Shown here in pieces: positions 10,144 through 20,897 of a DNA stretch of 64,000 nucleotides. A program made the position numbers and the translations under genes. Position 1 is the first letter of the stretch; each line of letters starts with the position of its first letter. The notes below the pieces were generated by a model. It was not told the origin of the DNA. It worked only from the letters and a program-made list of their open reading frames with translations, and searched no databases. The stretch comes from Hemerocallis citrina (Eukaryota > Streptophyta > Magnoliopsida > Asparagales > Asphodelaceae): the NCBI GenBank assembly GCA_017893485.1, contig CM030364.1:43704109-43768108 (forward strand). Reading direction: 5' to 3'.

Positions 10144-11657
10144 CACTCTATACTGTTTAAACGTAATTCTCTACCGCCGCTAATCATCCCCACACCCCGT
10201 TCCCTTCTCCGTATCTTTCGCAATCACCTCCTCCACAACTCCGACCTCCATCGCCCATACCATTCGCCTCGCCTTCAGCCGCTCCCTCACCGCCATCCTC
10301 GTCAACCCCTCGGCGCCACAACAACCACCACCGCCATCTCCCTATCACCGCCGAACCCCAACGCCACTCCCGCTCTCACCCTCTATTCGCACCCACGAAC
10401 AGAGCAGCCTCGCCATCGCCGCGCCGTCGCTTCTCGACGTCGTCGCCACCGTTGCCGCACTCCGTCGCTGCAGCAGTCACCGCCAACGAAGCACCCTGCC
10501 GTTGCTGCTCTCTCTCTCGCGCTCTGTTCGATCGAACGAAGAAGAAGGAGGAGAAGGCGGGAGCGAATCACAGCCGTCAGATCGCGTCAAGATCCGCACC
10601 GTGATTGCTATTCGGTGTTCGTCCACACCAGATCCGAAGCCGCTGTACGCTGTTCTGGCCTCAGATCCGCTGCTTCACAGCGATCTGATTCGCCGGCTTC
10701 GCTGTTTCCTGTTTTGGCCGCACCGGATCCTACTTGCTGTTCACTATTCTGGACAGATCCTGTGTGCGGGAAAACGCGATCTCCGATCAATTTTTGCACG
10801 CGCTTTTTGAGGACATCTTTGGGGATTTTTCTACTCAATTGCTTCAACAAGCGGAGTTTATAATCGTCGATTTAAGGCAAGTATTCATCTTGTACATTTT
10901 ATTGCTCTAGTACAAGTTTTCTTGAAAATACCACATATAGTTAGATTGTGACTCCCTTTGAAATATCATAGTAAATCAATTTTGAACCTTCAAACCCACA
11001 AATCTAAGAGTCACAAAACTTCCTCGTATTAAATAATAATCAATTGGACTCTTTTACCTCCTTGAACACATGAATCACATGGACATATGAATTAAGGAGC
11101 CCTAAAATTTGTAGTTACATATATATTTAGTATTTTGACGAATTTGTGACTATTATGACTTGAAAAATATTTATTAGTTGCTGTTTTGATCTCCATGATT
11201 ATGTATTTATGCTACTTAACAACTTAGACACCAAATTACATATTTCCATGAAACCTACATTAGTAAATAAATCCTGAGTGTTGCTGTCTGAATATTCTTT
11301 TGCGGTTTCGACCCTTTTATCATTGGAATCTGGGCCCGAGCCCTGAATAGAAATTGTAGATCCGGATGTGTAGATATTGATAGACTCCAAAATGATTGAA
11401 TTTGGAGTTACGGTCTAGGAGTTATGGCAGTTATACCGCAGCTGTGTCAGTAGACGCAGTTTTGCGAAACTGCTGTATATATTTACTTTACAAATTATTT
11501 CAGCGGTGTAAACAGCGAGCGTTTGACTCCAAATTTTATATGTAGTTGCTGGACACCCTATAGGACATCTCCAATTTTTCTTAGAATTAATTTATATTAT
11601 TTCAACCCTGTTCCACATGTATAAATACAAGAACACAAAATCTGCCTGAACAAATGT

Positions 11658-11734
11658 AACAAGCCGGGGTTGAGGGAAGGACTATAGAGTGGACAACATA
11701 GGTAAGTGTACTCGGAAGGGGGCCCGTGTTTCCC
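11658..11734 (+). other. Conserved LTR leader block 1 in B 5' LTR
   Basis: Runs from aacaagccggggtt to gggggcccgtgtttccc. The same block occurs at 19684-19760 (B 3' LTR), 51834-51914 (E) and, on the minus strand, at 39241-39315 and 46984-47062 (D), 60887-60967 (G) and 62701-62778 (K). Shared words are (a/c)aagc.gggg, gtggacaa.ata and ggaag(g)gggcccgtgtttcc. Confidence 0.75.
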
Positions 11735-11753
11735 AAAGTTGTATGTTAAATGG

Positions 11754-11938
11754 AACTAAGTGCCACGTAGAACTAAGTGCCACGTCATGGGTGACGGGGG
11801 CCACCTCTAGAGCCCATTATATGATCACATGATATATACTTGAGATCACATGGAACTAAGTGCCACGTAGAACTAAGTGCCACGTCATGGGTGACGGGGG
11901 CCACCTCTAGAGCCTACGGGGGCCACCTCTAGAGCCCA
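11754..11938 (+). repeat. Tandem duplication with 22-bp subrepeats in B LTR
   Basis: A segment containing ggaactaagtgccacgt, aactaagtgccacgtcatgg and gggggccacctctagagcc occurs twice. The trailing 22-bp subrepeat is single in the first copy and double in the second copy of the 5' LTR, but double in both copies of the 3' LTR (19778-19986). This explains one of the two LTR length differences. Confidence 0.85.
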
Positions 11939-12875
11939 TGGTTGATCACCTGCTTGTTTGATACCTGAGTACACCGCCCTATAGACTCCATTACTAGGTC
12001 TAAACGCAATTGATTTGACTGTAGCAACCATGTAGTAAAAAGATGGATGCATGTCGTGCTACCTAGATAGTAATAACTACAAGACTTGAACTTGACACGT
12101 GTCACTTGATACTTGATGATATGATACATGAAACATGATACCTGAGACTTAAAGCCTGGAACTTGATACTTGACAACTTGTTACTAGATACCTGACAACT
12201 TGACACTAGACTTGAGACTAGACTTGAGGTTAGATACCCTATGTGTTCACCTGCCACTTGTTTTACCGCTAGTGTTTGTTATCCAGCCTGTTTACTTGAG
12301 TTATCCTTCTTGCTAGCTAGTTCTTGGTTGTTCCCACTACTTGTTATATCCCTGTTACATTCTTGATTCCAGTCCCTGTTTTCCCATACTTGTACTTGCT
12401 TTCACTATTTGTGGCCCTAACTTGCACTAAGGGCATTTTCTCTTGTTTTTCCCTGTTTTTCCTTTTTATATTTTATTAAACAGACTTTGGAGACGAGCTT
12501 CCCGCAGGAATTGGTGAGCAAAGGTTCTAGCCTTCACATGGAGAAGAATTTGATTAGAACATCTATTACTTGCATTATTTGGTTATTTTTTTGGATTATT
12601 ATTTCTTGAAATTTGAGAATTTGTAACGGGCTGATGTTCCCGAGTTTACTTTGATTCAGACTTGAAACTTCTTGGATGTTTTATCATATTTCAGTTGTTT
12701 CTATTGCTAATAAAGTATTCATGCATGCTTGGTTTTATATATCTCTCTTGTTATATACTTGTTGTGATGCTGAGTCGATCCTACAGCTTATGAATGATGT
12801 TAAGATCATTCGCTGGGCTTCGTCATGCACTCGTATTTTCGTATTTTGGGAAGCGAGGCGTGACAAGGTTTTTAG

Positions 12876-12888
12876 TGGTATCAGAGCC
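12876..12888 (+). other. B primer-binding site (tRNA-iMet)
   Basis: tggtatcagagcc, exact complement of the 3' end of plant initiator methionine tRNA, 10 bp after the 5' LTR. Confidence 0.9.
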
Positions 12889-13036
12889 AGGTTGTGGCTA
12901 ATGTGTTAGTTAACTAATACATTAGACGGGCCTGACTCAGTCAGGGTTGACTCAGCATTTGACAGGCCATGAAATTGCATGAAACATTTTATTATCAACT
13001 CGATCTGGATCCTGAATGTTTTGGGTTTGTGCAGGC

Positions 13037-14270
13037 ATGGCTCGAAGGAACGCTTCGTCCGCCCAGTCTGGGGGTGATCAGACTGACCATCCCGCCATTA
13101 TGCAGCTGTTACAGATGCAGCAAGAACAAAATGAGCGGCACGCGCAGCAGATGATGCAAATGCAGAGAGAGCATGCTGAGTTGATGAGGGCAGCCTTAGG
13201 AGCTGCCAACAGAGAGCCGCTTGCACCTGCACCTGGGGGATTACCACCTAGACCGGGCAATGTAGCCGATTTCATGAGGCTACATTCTGATAAGTTTACA
13301 GGTGCTGAAGGTCCACTAGAGGCTGAGCAGTGGCTCATTAGGACGGAGCAGCTGTTGATCGCTGCCAGGATAGCTGATGTGGACCGAGTGGATGTCATAA
13401 GCATCCAGCTGGTGGATCTCGCCCACATCTGGTGGCGAGCTGAGATGGAGAGACTTGAGCGCCCCGTCGCCTGGGCCATTTTCAGGGAGAGCTTCCTCAC
13501 AAAGTTTTTCCCTGATGTCATCAGGAACGATATGGAGCGACAGTTTGTCGCGCTCACCCAGGTTCGTCAAATAGTGTTTTATATGCAAAAATTTCATTGT
13601 CAGTTTATGATATATTGATGTTGACTAAGACACTATCTTGAACCAGGGAGATCGGACCGTGGACGAGTATGTCGCGGAGTTTACCCGTTTGAGCCGTTTT
13701 GCCACGACTATGGTGGCTGATGATGAGGCCAAAGGCCGTCGCTTTTTGCTGGGCTTGGATATCGATATCCAGGATCGCCTGGCTGCTTTGAGGCTTCGTT
13801 CTTACCCCGATAGGCTGCCAGGAGCCAGGAACAGACAAGCAAACGGAAGCGTGCTATCAAGCAGTCTGCCTCGCACCCTACTGCTACTAGGCCTACTGGA
13901 GGGCCAATCAGGAGGACAGTCCCAACCCCGGCACCGAGAGCCTCGCCATACCCACCTACGGCTCCGAGGTGGGATGTGATCTGTGATTTTTGTCACAAGG
14001 CGGGTCATGAGCGCAGGGACTGTAGGACAGCAGGTCGTCAGTGTTTTACTTGCGGAGCTGTTGATCACATGATGCGGGAGTGCCCGCGCAGAGGGTTGGC
14101 TCCACCAGCCAGGGGACCAGTTCAGCCAAGAGCGCCAGTTCAGGGTCAGGCTAGGCCGCCACTTCCCCCTCAGCATCAGATCGTCGGTCAGAGGACCGCT
14201 GCCCCGAGGAGAGGTCAGGCCTTCAACCTGACTGCAGAGGAAGCTTAGACCGCGGAGGAAGTCGTTGCAG
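13037..14270 (+). pseudogene. B gag with putative intron (Tekay type)
   Basis: The start is ATG 13037 (MARRNASSAQSGG), 2 bp after a splice-acceptor-like gtttgtgcag. The N-terminus has a glutamine/methionine-rich, probably coiled segment (LLQMQQEQNERHAQQMMQM). The gag core then reads EAEQWLIRTEQLL and AHIWWRAEMERL. The frame is interrupted at 13562-13646 by an 85-bp GT...AG segment, after which coding resumes with DRTVDEYVAEFTRLSRFA. Two CCHC zinc knuckles follow: CDFCHKAGHERRDC (13979-14020) and CFTCGAVDHMMREC (14042-14083). Defects are a frameshift near 13815, where D has extra bases, and a TAG at 14246-14248, where D has a sense codon. A second putative intron starts at 14271. Confidence 0.88.
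13562..13646 (+). other. Putative phase-0 intron in B gag (85 bp)
   Basis: The segment runs from CAG/gttcg to aaccag/GGA. It falls exactly between codons (13559-13561 and 13647-13649), and gag similarity is continuous across it. D has an 83-bp segment at the same codon position (minus strand 45254-45336) with GT and AG ends. Confidence 0.65.
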
Positions 14271-14418
14271 GTATAATTGTACTTTATTGTGTGTTATTTA
14301 TTTCATGCTTTATTGTTTATCTTGCATCATGCCTTGTGTAGTTCTTTTCACACCAGTATTTCCCTATCCCTTATTATCCTACATATTTATCTCTTCCCAC
14401 ATTTTGACTCTATCATAG
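14271..14418 (+). other. Putative phase-1 intron between B gag and protease (148 bp)
   Basis: The segment runs from GTTGCAG/gtataattg to tatcatag/GTATTATC and is T-rich towards its 3' end. Skipping it brings frame 2 (gag) into frame 0 (protease) and makes VVAG continue into IILVHS. D has a 150-bp segment at the same place (minus strand 44456-44605). Confidence 0.7.
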
Positions 14419-17400
14419 GTATTATCCTAGTCCATTCCTTTCCTGCCCATGTCCTATTTGATTCCGGGGCGACCCACTCTTTCGTTTCCTCCCGCTTCGT
14501 GGATCAGCATCAGTTGGAGTGTAGTGATATGCAGACAGCTTGGAACATCACCACAGGTGGCGGTATTGTCGTTTGCTCCAAGGAGTGCAAGCAGAGTCCC
14601 TTGATTATTGGGGGCAGGGATTTCAAGGTAGACCTGATAATGATTGGCAATTCAGGTTTCGATGTGATTCTCGGCATGGATTGGCTGGGGGAGTCTCATG
14701 CTGTCATCGATTGCCGAGCGAAGAAGGTTGTATTCAAGATTCCGGAGCAGGATGAGTTTGAATTCCATGCTGGAGAAACACCTCTTGGGCGAGTTAAGAA
14801 GGTGGCAAATGATGAAGATTGTGCAATGGAATTGATCACAGGCTATGAGGCTGCGCCTCTTGTAGTGCGGGAATTCCTGGATGTGTTCCCAGAGGAATTG
14901 CCCGGGTTACCTCCAGATCGAGAGGTGGAGTTTGGTATTGACGTTCTGCCAGGTACAGTGCCTATATCGAAAAGCCCGTACAGAATGGCGCCAGTCGAGC
15001 TTGCAGAGTTGAAGGTACAAGTTCAGGGTCTTTTGGATTTGGGTTTCATCAGACCGAGTGTGTCACCGTGGGGAGCTCCTGTGCTATTCGTCAATAAGAA
15101 GGACGGAAGTCGCAGGTTGTGCATGGATTACCGAGAGCTAAACAATGTTACTGTGAAGAATCGGTATCCACTACCCAGGATCGACGACCTATTTGATCAG
15201 TTGGGCGGTGCTGCAGTGTTTTCGAAGTTGGACCTTCGCTCGGGGTACCATCAGGTGAAGGTGAAAGCAGCGGATGTGCCGAAGACTGCATTCAGGACCA
15301 GGTATGGGCATTATGAGTTCTTGGTGATGCCCTTCGGTGTCACGAATGCCCCAGCAGTGTTTATGAGCTTGATGAACAGAGTCTTCTCCCAGTTCCTTGA
15401 TAGAATCGTGGTGGTCTTCATAGACGATATCTTAGTGTATTCGCGGAATCGAGAAGAACATGCGGAGCATCTGAGAACAGTCTTGCAGACTCTAAGGGAG
15501 AACAAGCTCTATGGAAAGCTCAGCAAGTGTGAGTTCTGGCTTGATCGAGTTCCATTCTTGGGACATATTATCTCGGGCGAGGGAGTCTCAGTTGATCCGT
15601 CCAAGATTGCCGCAGTGAAGGATTGGCCAGTGCCAAAGTCAGTTTCTGAAGTGAGGAGTTTTCTCGGGCTAGCAGGGTATTACAAGAAGTTTGTACAGGA
15701 TTTCTCGAAGATTGCTGGGCCGTTGACTAAGCTGACAGGGAAGGATCAGAGGTTTGAGTGGAATGAGGACTGCGGTGAAGCTTTCACCGAGTTGAAGAAC
15801 AGGTTGACGTCAGCACCCGTGTTAACTATACCAGATGGTTCGGGTGCTTCGTTATTCACTGCGATGCTTCAGGCAGAGGTCTAGGTGCAGTGCTGATGCA
15901 GAAGGGTCGGGTGGTTGCTTATGCGTCCAGGCAGTTGAGGCCGCACGAGAAAAACTACCCTACTCACGACTTGGAGTTGGCAGCAGTGATCTATGCTCTA
16001 AAGTTATGGAGACATTACTTGCTGGGTGACCGAGTGGAAATTTTTACTGACCACAAGAGTCTCAAGTATGTCTTCACTCAGAAAGAGCTGAATATGAGGC
16101 AGAGGCGCTGGTTAGAATTGATGGCTGACTACGACATCAACTTGCAGTATCACCCTGGTAAGGTGAACATGGTGCCAGATGCATTGAGCAGGAGACCAGC
16201 CGTCATGTGTTTGACTCAACAGAAGGAACTTATCGAGCAGATGAGGAGATTAGACCTGAATGTGATTTTGCCAGGCACCGATCGCAGTTGCATGATGCTT
16301 CAGTTGCAGTCATCTTTGGTGGAACAGATCAAGGAAGCTCAGGCAGGTGATGAGCAGTTGCAGAAGTTCAGGGCAGAAGTTGAAGCAGGTTTGAGGACCG
16401 ATATGATCATTCACTCCGATGGATCACTTCGCTTTGGGGCTAGGCTGTGTGTCCCAAAGGGTGAAGTCAGGCAGAAACTGCTCGAGGAGGCCCACCAGTC
16501 AGCTTATTCTATTCATCCCGATGGTACCAAGATGTATCGGGATTTGAAGCTCCATTTCTGGTGGCATGGCATGAAGAGGGCAGTGGCCAGATTTGTGTCT
16601 CAGTGCTTGATCTGCCAGCAGGTGAAGGCAGAACATCAGAGAACTGCCGGGTTGCTCCAGCCTCTTCCCATTTTGGAGTGGAAGTGGGAGCACATCACCA
16701 TGGATTTTGTGACCGCCTTGCCACGGAGTCCCAAGGGTCACAATGCCATTTGGGTGATTGTCGACAGACTGACGAAGAGCGCTCATTTCATCCCCTTCAG
16801 AGTTGGTCAGTCTACTGAGACTCTAGCAGAGAGATACATGCAAGAGATTGTCAGACTCCATGGGGTTCCAGTCAGCATCGTATCCGACAGAGATACCCGG
16901 TTCCGATCTCAGTTTTGGGAAAGCCTGCAGAACAGTCTTGGGAGCAAGCTGAAGTACAGTACAGCATTCCATCCTCAGACAGATGGACAGTCAGAGAGGA
17001 CCATTCAGACCTTGGAGGATATGTTGAGGTCGTGCGTGCTTCAGTTCGGAGGATCTTGGGAGGATCACCTACACTTAGTTGAGTTCTCGTACAACAACAG
17101 CTATCAGGCCAGTCTTAAAGCTGCACCGTACAAGGCATTGTATGGTCGGAAGTGTAGGTCGCCAGTGTGCTGGGATGACATTGGTGAAAGGAAATTGTTG
17201 GGGCCAGATTTGATTATCAGGACAGTCGACGCAGTGGCTCAGATTAGAAAGCACCTTGTAGCAGCTCAGGACAGGCAGAAGAAGTGGGCAGACATTCACC
17301 GGAGGCCATTGGAATTTGAGGTGGGAGACCATGTGTTCCTCAAGGTGTCGCCGCGGAGAGGCGTTATCCGGTTTGGAGGTGGAGGCAAGCTAAGCCCCAG

Positions 17401-17740
17401 GTTCATCGGGCCCTTCGACATTGTAGAGCGAGTAGGCAAGGTGGCCTATCGACTCGCGCTGCCGCCAGCCCTATCTGGAGTGCATGATGTCTTCCATGTC
17501 TCCCAGCTCAGGAGGTACATCAGGGATGAGAGTCATGTGATTGACTACTCGGAGTTGTCGGTACAGCCAGATTTGTCTTGTGAGATTCCGCCAGTCACTA
17601 TCTTGGACAGGCGAGAGAAGGTGTTGAAGAACAGAGTTATCAAACTGGTTCGGGTTGCATGGAATCCTCACTCGCCAGGTGAGTCGACTTGGGAATTGGA
17701 AGAAGAGATCCAGAAGAAGTTCCCGCATTTATTTCTGTAG
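14419..17740 (+). pseudogene. B pol: protease, reverse transcriptase, RNase H, integrase, chromodomain
   Basis: The polyprotein would copy and integrate the element. Protease active site [11 protein letters not shown] starts at 14460. The reverse transcriptase includes [20 protein letters not shown] (about 15123) and the catalytic FIDDILVY (15417). The frame shifts by one near 15845, inside the RNase H start, and continues in frame 2 with [18 protein letters not shown] and the FTDHKSLKY motif. Integrase has its H-C zinc finger ([18 protein letters not shown], about 16550) and DDE residues in [12 protein letters not shown] (about 16695), [14 protein letters not shown] (about 16878) and [16 protein letters not shown] (about 16983). 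The C-terminal tail, [18 protein letters not shown] then [12 protein letters not shown], is chromodomain-like, and the frame ends at TAG 17738. One frameshift makes it inactive as read. Confidence 0.92.
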
Positions 17741-17834
17741 TCTTGTTGTTCTTTCTTTTCTTTTGGGAGGTTACCCTATGTACTACAGGTCTGAATTTCG
17801 AGGACGAAATTCTGCTTGTTAGGTGGGTAGGATT
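17741..17834 (+). other. B 3' internal end with polypurine-tract region
   Basis: A conserved Tekay motif, aatttcgaggacgaaatt, is at about 17791-17808. The purine-rich aggtgggtaggat at 17821-17833 directly precedes the 3' LTR and is the likely plus-strand primer. Confidence 0.75.
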
Positions 17835-20800
17835 TGTAACTCCTATTTCCCCGTATTTGTATTTTGTACTGTTTTGTGCCTCATCGTACTCTCTCGTCTA
17901 TTTTGATATCATGTAATTTCTTCTGATTGAATGGAATTATTATTCTTGTCTCAACTCGAATTTGTGGGTTCTTTTATCAACTTCGATTGTGTGCCTCTTG
18001 CACCATTCTTCATGAGAAATGGACCAATTCTTCTCTTTTATCTCTCTAATCTCCATTTTGGTGCATTTTGATCATTTCTCCTGTTGGGCTCTTTTTGAAC
18101 GGATCCCTAAAACCCTTGAACCCGCAAACCCGCTAACCCTAGTATATAAACCCCTACCCTAACCCTAATCACTCTATACTATTTAAACCTAATTCTCTAC
18201 CGCCGCTAATCATCCCCACACCCCGTTCCCTTCTCCGTATCTTTCGCAACCACCTCCTCCACAACTCCGACCTCCATCGCCCATACCATTCGCCTCGCCT
18301 TCAGCCGCTCCCTCACCGCCATCCTCGTCAACCCCTCGGCGCCACAACAACCACCACCGCCATCTCCCTATCACCGCCGAACCCCAACGCCACTCCCGCT
18401 CTCACCCTCTATTCGCACCCACGAACAGAGCAGCCTCGCCATCGCCGCGCCGTCGCTTCTCGACGTCGTCGCCACCGTTGCCGCACTCCGTCGCTGCAGC
18501 AGTCACCGCCAACAAAGCACCCCGCCATTGCTGCTCTCTCTCTCGCGCTCTGTTCGATCGAACGAAGAAGAAGGAGGAGAAGGCGGGAGCGAATCACAGC
18601 CGTCAGATCGCATCAAGATCCGCGCTGTGATTGCTGTTCGGTGTTCGTCCACACCAGATCCGAAGCCGCTGTACGCTGTTCTGGCCTCAGATCCGCTGCT
18701 TCACAGTGATCTGATTCGCCGGCTTCGCTGTTTCCTGTTTTGGCCGCACCGGATCCTACTTGCTGTTCGCTGTTCTGGACAGATCCTGTGTGCGGGAAAA
18801 CGCGATCTCCGATCAATTTTTGCACGCGCTTTTTGAGGACATCTTTGGGGATTTTTCTACTCAATTGCTTCAACAAGCAGAGTTTATAATCGTCGATTTA
18901 AGGCAAGTATTCATCTTGTACATTTTATTGCTCTAGTACAAGTTTTCTTGAAAATACCACATATAGTTAGATTGTGACTCCCTTTGAAATATCATAGTAA
19001 ATCAATTTTGAACCTTCAAACCCACAAATCTAAGAGTCACAAAACTTCCTCGTATTAAATAATAATCAATTGGACTCTTTTACCCCCTTGAACACATGAA
19101 TCACATGGACATATGAATTAAGGAGCCCTAAAATTTGTAGTTACATATATATTTAGTATTTTGACGAATTTGCGACTATTATGACTTGAAAAATATTTAT
19201 TAGTTGCTGTTTTGATCTCCATGATTATGTATTTATGCTACTTAATAACTTAGACACCAAATTACATATTTCCATGAAACCTACATTAGTAAATAAATCC
19301 TGAGTGTTGCTGTCTGAATATTCTTTTGCGGTTTCGACCCTTTTATCAATGGAATCTGGGCCCGAGCCCTGAATAGAAATTGTAGATCCGGATGTGTAGA
19401 TATCGATAGACTCCAAACTGATCGAATTTGGAGTTACGGTCTAGGAGTTATGGCAGTTATACCACAGCTATGTCAATAGACGCAGTTTTGCGAAACTGCT
19501 GTATATATTTACTTTACAAATTATTTCAGCGGTGTAAACAGCGAGCGTTTGACTCCAAATTTTATATGTAGTTGCTGGACACCCTATAGGACATCTCCAA
19601 TTTTTCTTAGAATTAATTTATATTATTTCAACCCTGTTCCACATGTATAAATACAAGAACACAAAATCTGCCTGAACAAATGTAACAAGCCGGGGTTGAG
19701 GGAAGGACTATAGAGTGGACAACATAGGTAAGTGTACTCGGAAGGGGGCCCGTGTTTCCCAAAGTTGTATGTTAAATGGAACTAAGTGCCACGTAGAACT
19801 AAGTGCCACGTCATGGGTGACGGGGGCCACCTCTAGAGCCTACGGGGGCCACCTCTAGAGCCCATTATATGATCACATGATATATACTTGAGATCACATG
19901 GAACTAAGTGCCACGTAGAACTAAGTGCCACGTCATGGGTGACGGGGGCCACCTCTAGAGCCTACGGGGGCCACCTCTAGAGCCCATGGTTGATCACCTG
20001 CTTGTTTGATACCTGAGTACACCGCCCTATAGACTCCATTACTAGGTCTAAACGCAATTGATTTGACTGTAGCAACCATGTAGTAAAAAGATGGATGCAT
20101 GTCGTGCTACCTAGATAGTAATAACTACAAGACTTGAACTTGACACGTGTCACTTGATACTTGATGATATGATACATGAAACATGATACCTGAGACTTAA
20201 AGCCTGGAACTTGATACTTGACAACTTGTTACTAGATACCTGACAACTTGACACTAGACTTGAGACTAGACTTGAGGTTAGATACCCTATGTGTTCACCT
20301 GCCACTTGTTTTACCGCTAGTGTTTGTTATCCAGCCTGTTTACTTGAGTTATCCTTCTTGCTAGCTAGTTCTTGGTTGTTCCCACTACTTGTTATATCCC
20401 TGTTACATTCTTGATTCCAGTCCCTGTTTTCCCATACTTGTACTTGCTTTCACTATTTGTGGCCCTAACTTGCACTAAGGGCATTTTCTCTTGTTTTTCC
20501 CTGTTTTTCCTTTTTATATTTTATTAAACAGACTTTGGAGACGAGCTTCCCGCAGGAATTGGTGAGCAAAGGTTCTAGCCTTCACATGGAGAAGAATTTG
20601 ATTAGAACATCTATTACTTGCATTATTTGGTTATTTTTTTGGATTATTATTTCTTGAAATTTGAGAATTTGTAACGGGTACTTTGATTCAGACTTGAAAC
20701 TTCTTGGATGTTTTATCATATTTCAGTTGTTTCTGTTGCTAATAAAGTATTCATGCATGCTTGGTTTTATATATCTCTCTTGTTATATACTTGTTGTGAT

Positions 20801-20897
20801 GCTGAGTCGATCCTACAGCTTATGAATGATGTTAAGATCATTCGCTGGGCTTCGTCATGCACTCGTATTTCCGTATTTTGGGAGGCGGGGCGTGACA
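17835..20897 (+). mobile_element. B 3' LTR (3063 bp)
   Basis: Matches the 5' LTR throughout. TATA at about 18143, donor-like AG/GCAAGT at 18901-18908, leader block 1 at 19684-19760, block 2 at about 20008-20083. It lacks the 16 bp ctgatgttcccgagtt present at about 12629 and has one extra 22-bp subrepeat. Confidence 0.95.

Larger units (their letters stand above)
9809..12865 (+). mobile_element. B 5' LTR (3057 bp)
   Basis: It starts tgtaactcc and ends aggcgtgaca. Promoter candidates are tatataaa at 10117-10124, followed directly by two ccctaa telo-box words (10129-10143), and tataaata at about 11621. A GC-type splice donor match, AG/GCAAGT, is at 10875-10882. Conserved leader block 1 is 11658-11734 and block 2 is 11960-12035. 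A duplicated segment with the words aactaagtgccacgt and ggggccacctctagagcc spans about 11754-11938. A tract of short repeats (acttgatac, acctga) spans about 12085-12235. Confidence 0.95.
9809..20897 (+). mobile_element. Element B: full-length Tekay/Del chromovirus inserted in A pol
   Basis: B is 11,089 bp with LTRs of 3057 and 3063 bp, TG...CA ends and the perfect target duplication ggatt (9804-9808 and 20898-20902). It has a tRNA-iMet primer site, gag with two zinc knuckles, protease, reverse transcriptase, RNase H, integrase and a C-terminal chromodomain-like tail, which together place it in the Tekay/Del lineage. The LTRs look almost identical apart from a 22-bp and a 16-bp indel, so B is the youngest or among the youngest insertions here. 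Its reading frame is nevertheless broken in three places. Confidence 0.95.

Noticed and set aside
12876..12888. tRNA gene
   Set aside because: Only the primer-binding complement of the tRNA 3' end; no cloverleaf.
13078..13557. Minus-strand 159-codon frame opposite B gag
   Set aside because: Antisense shadow of a well-supported gag frame.
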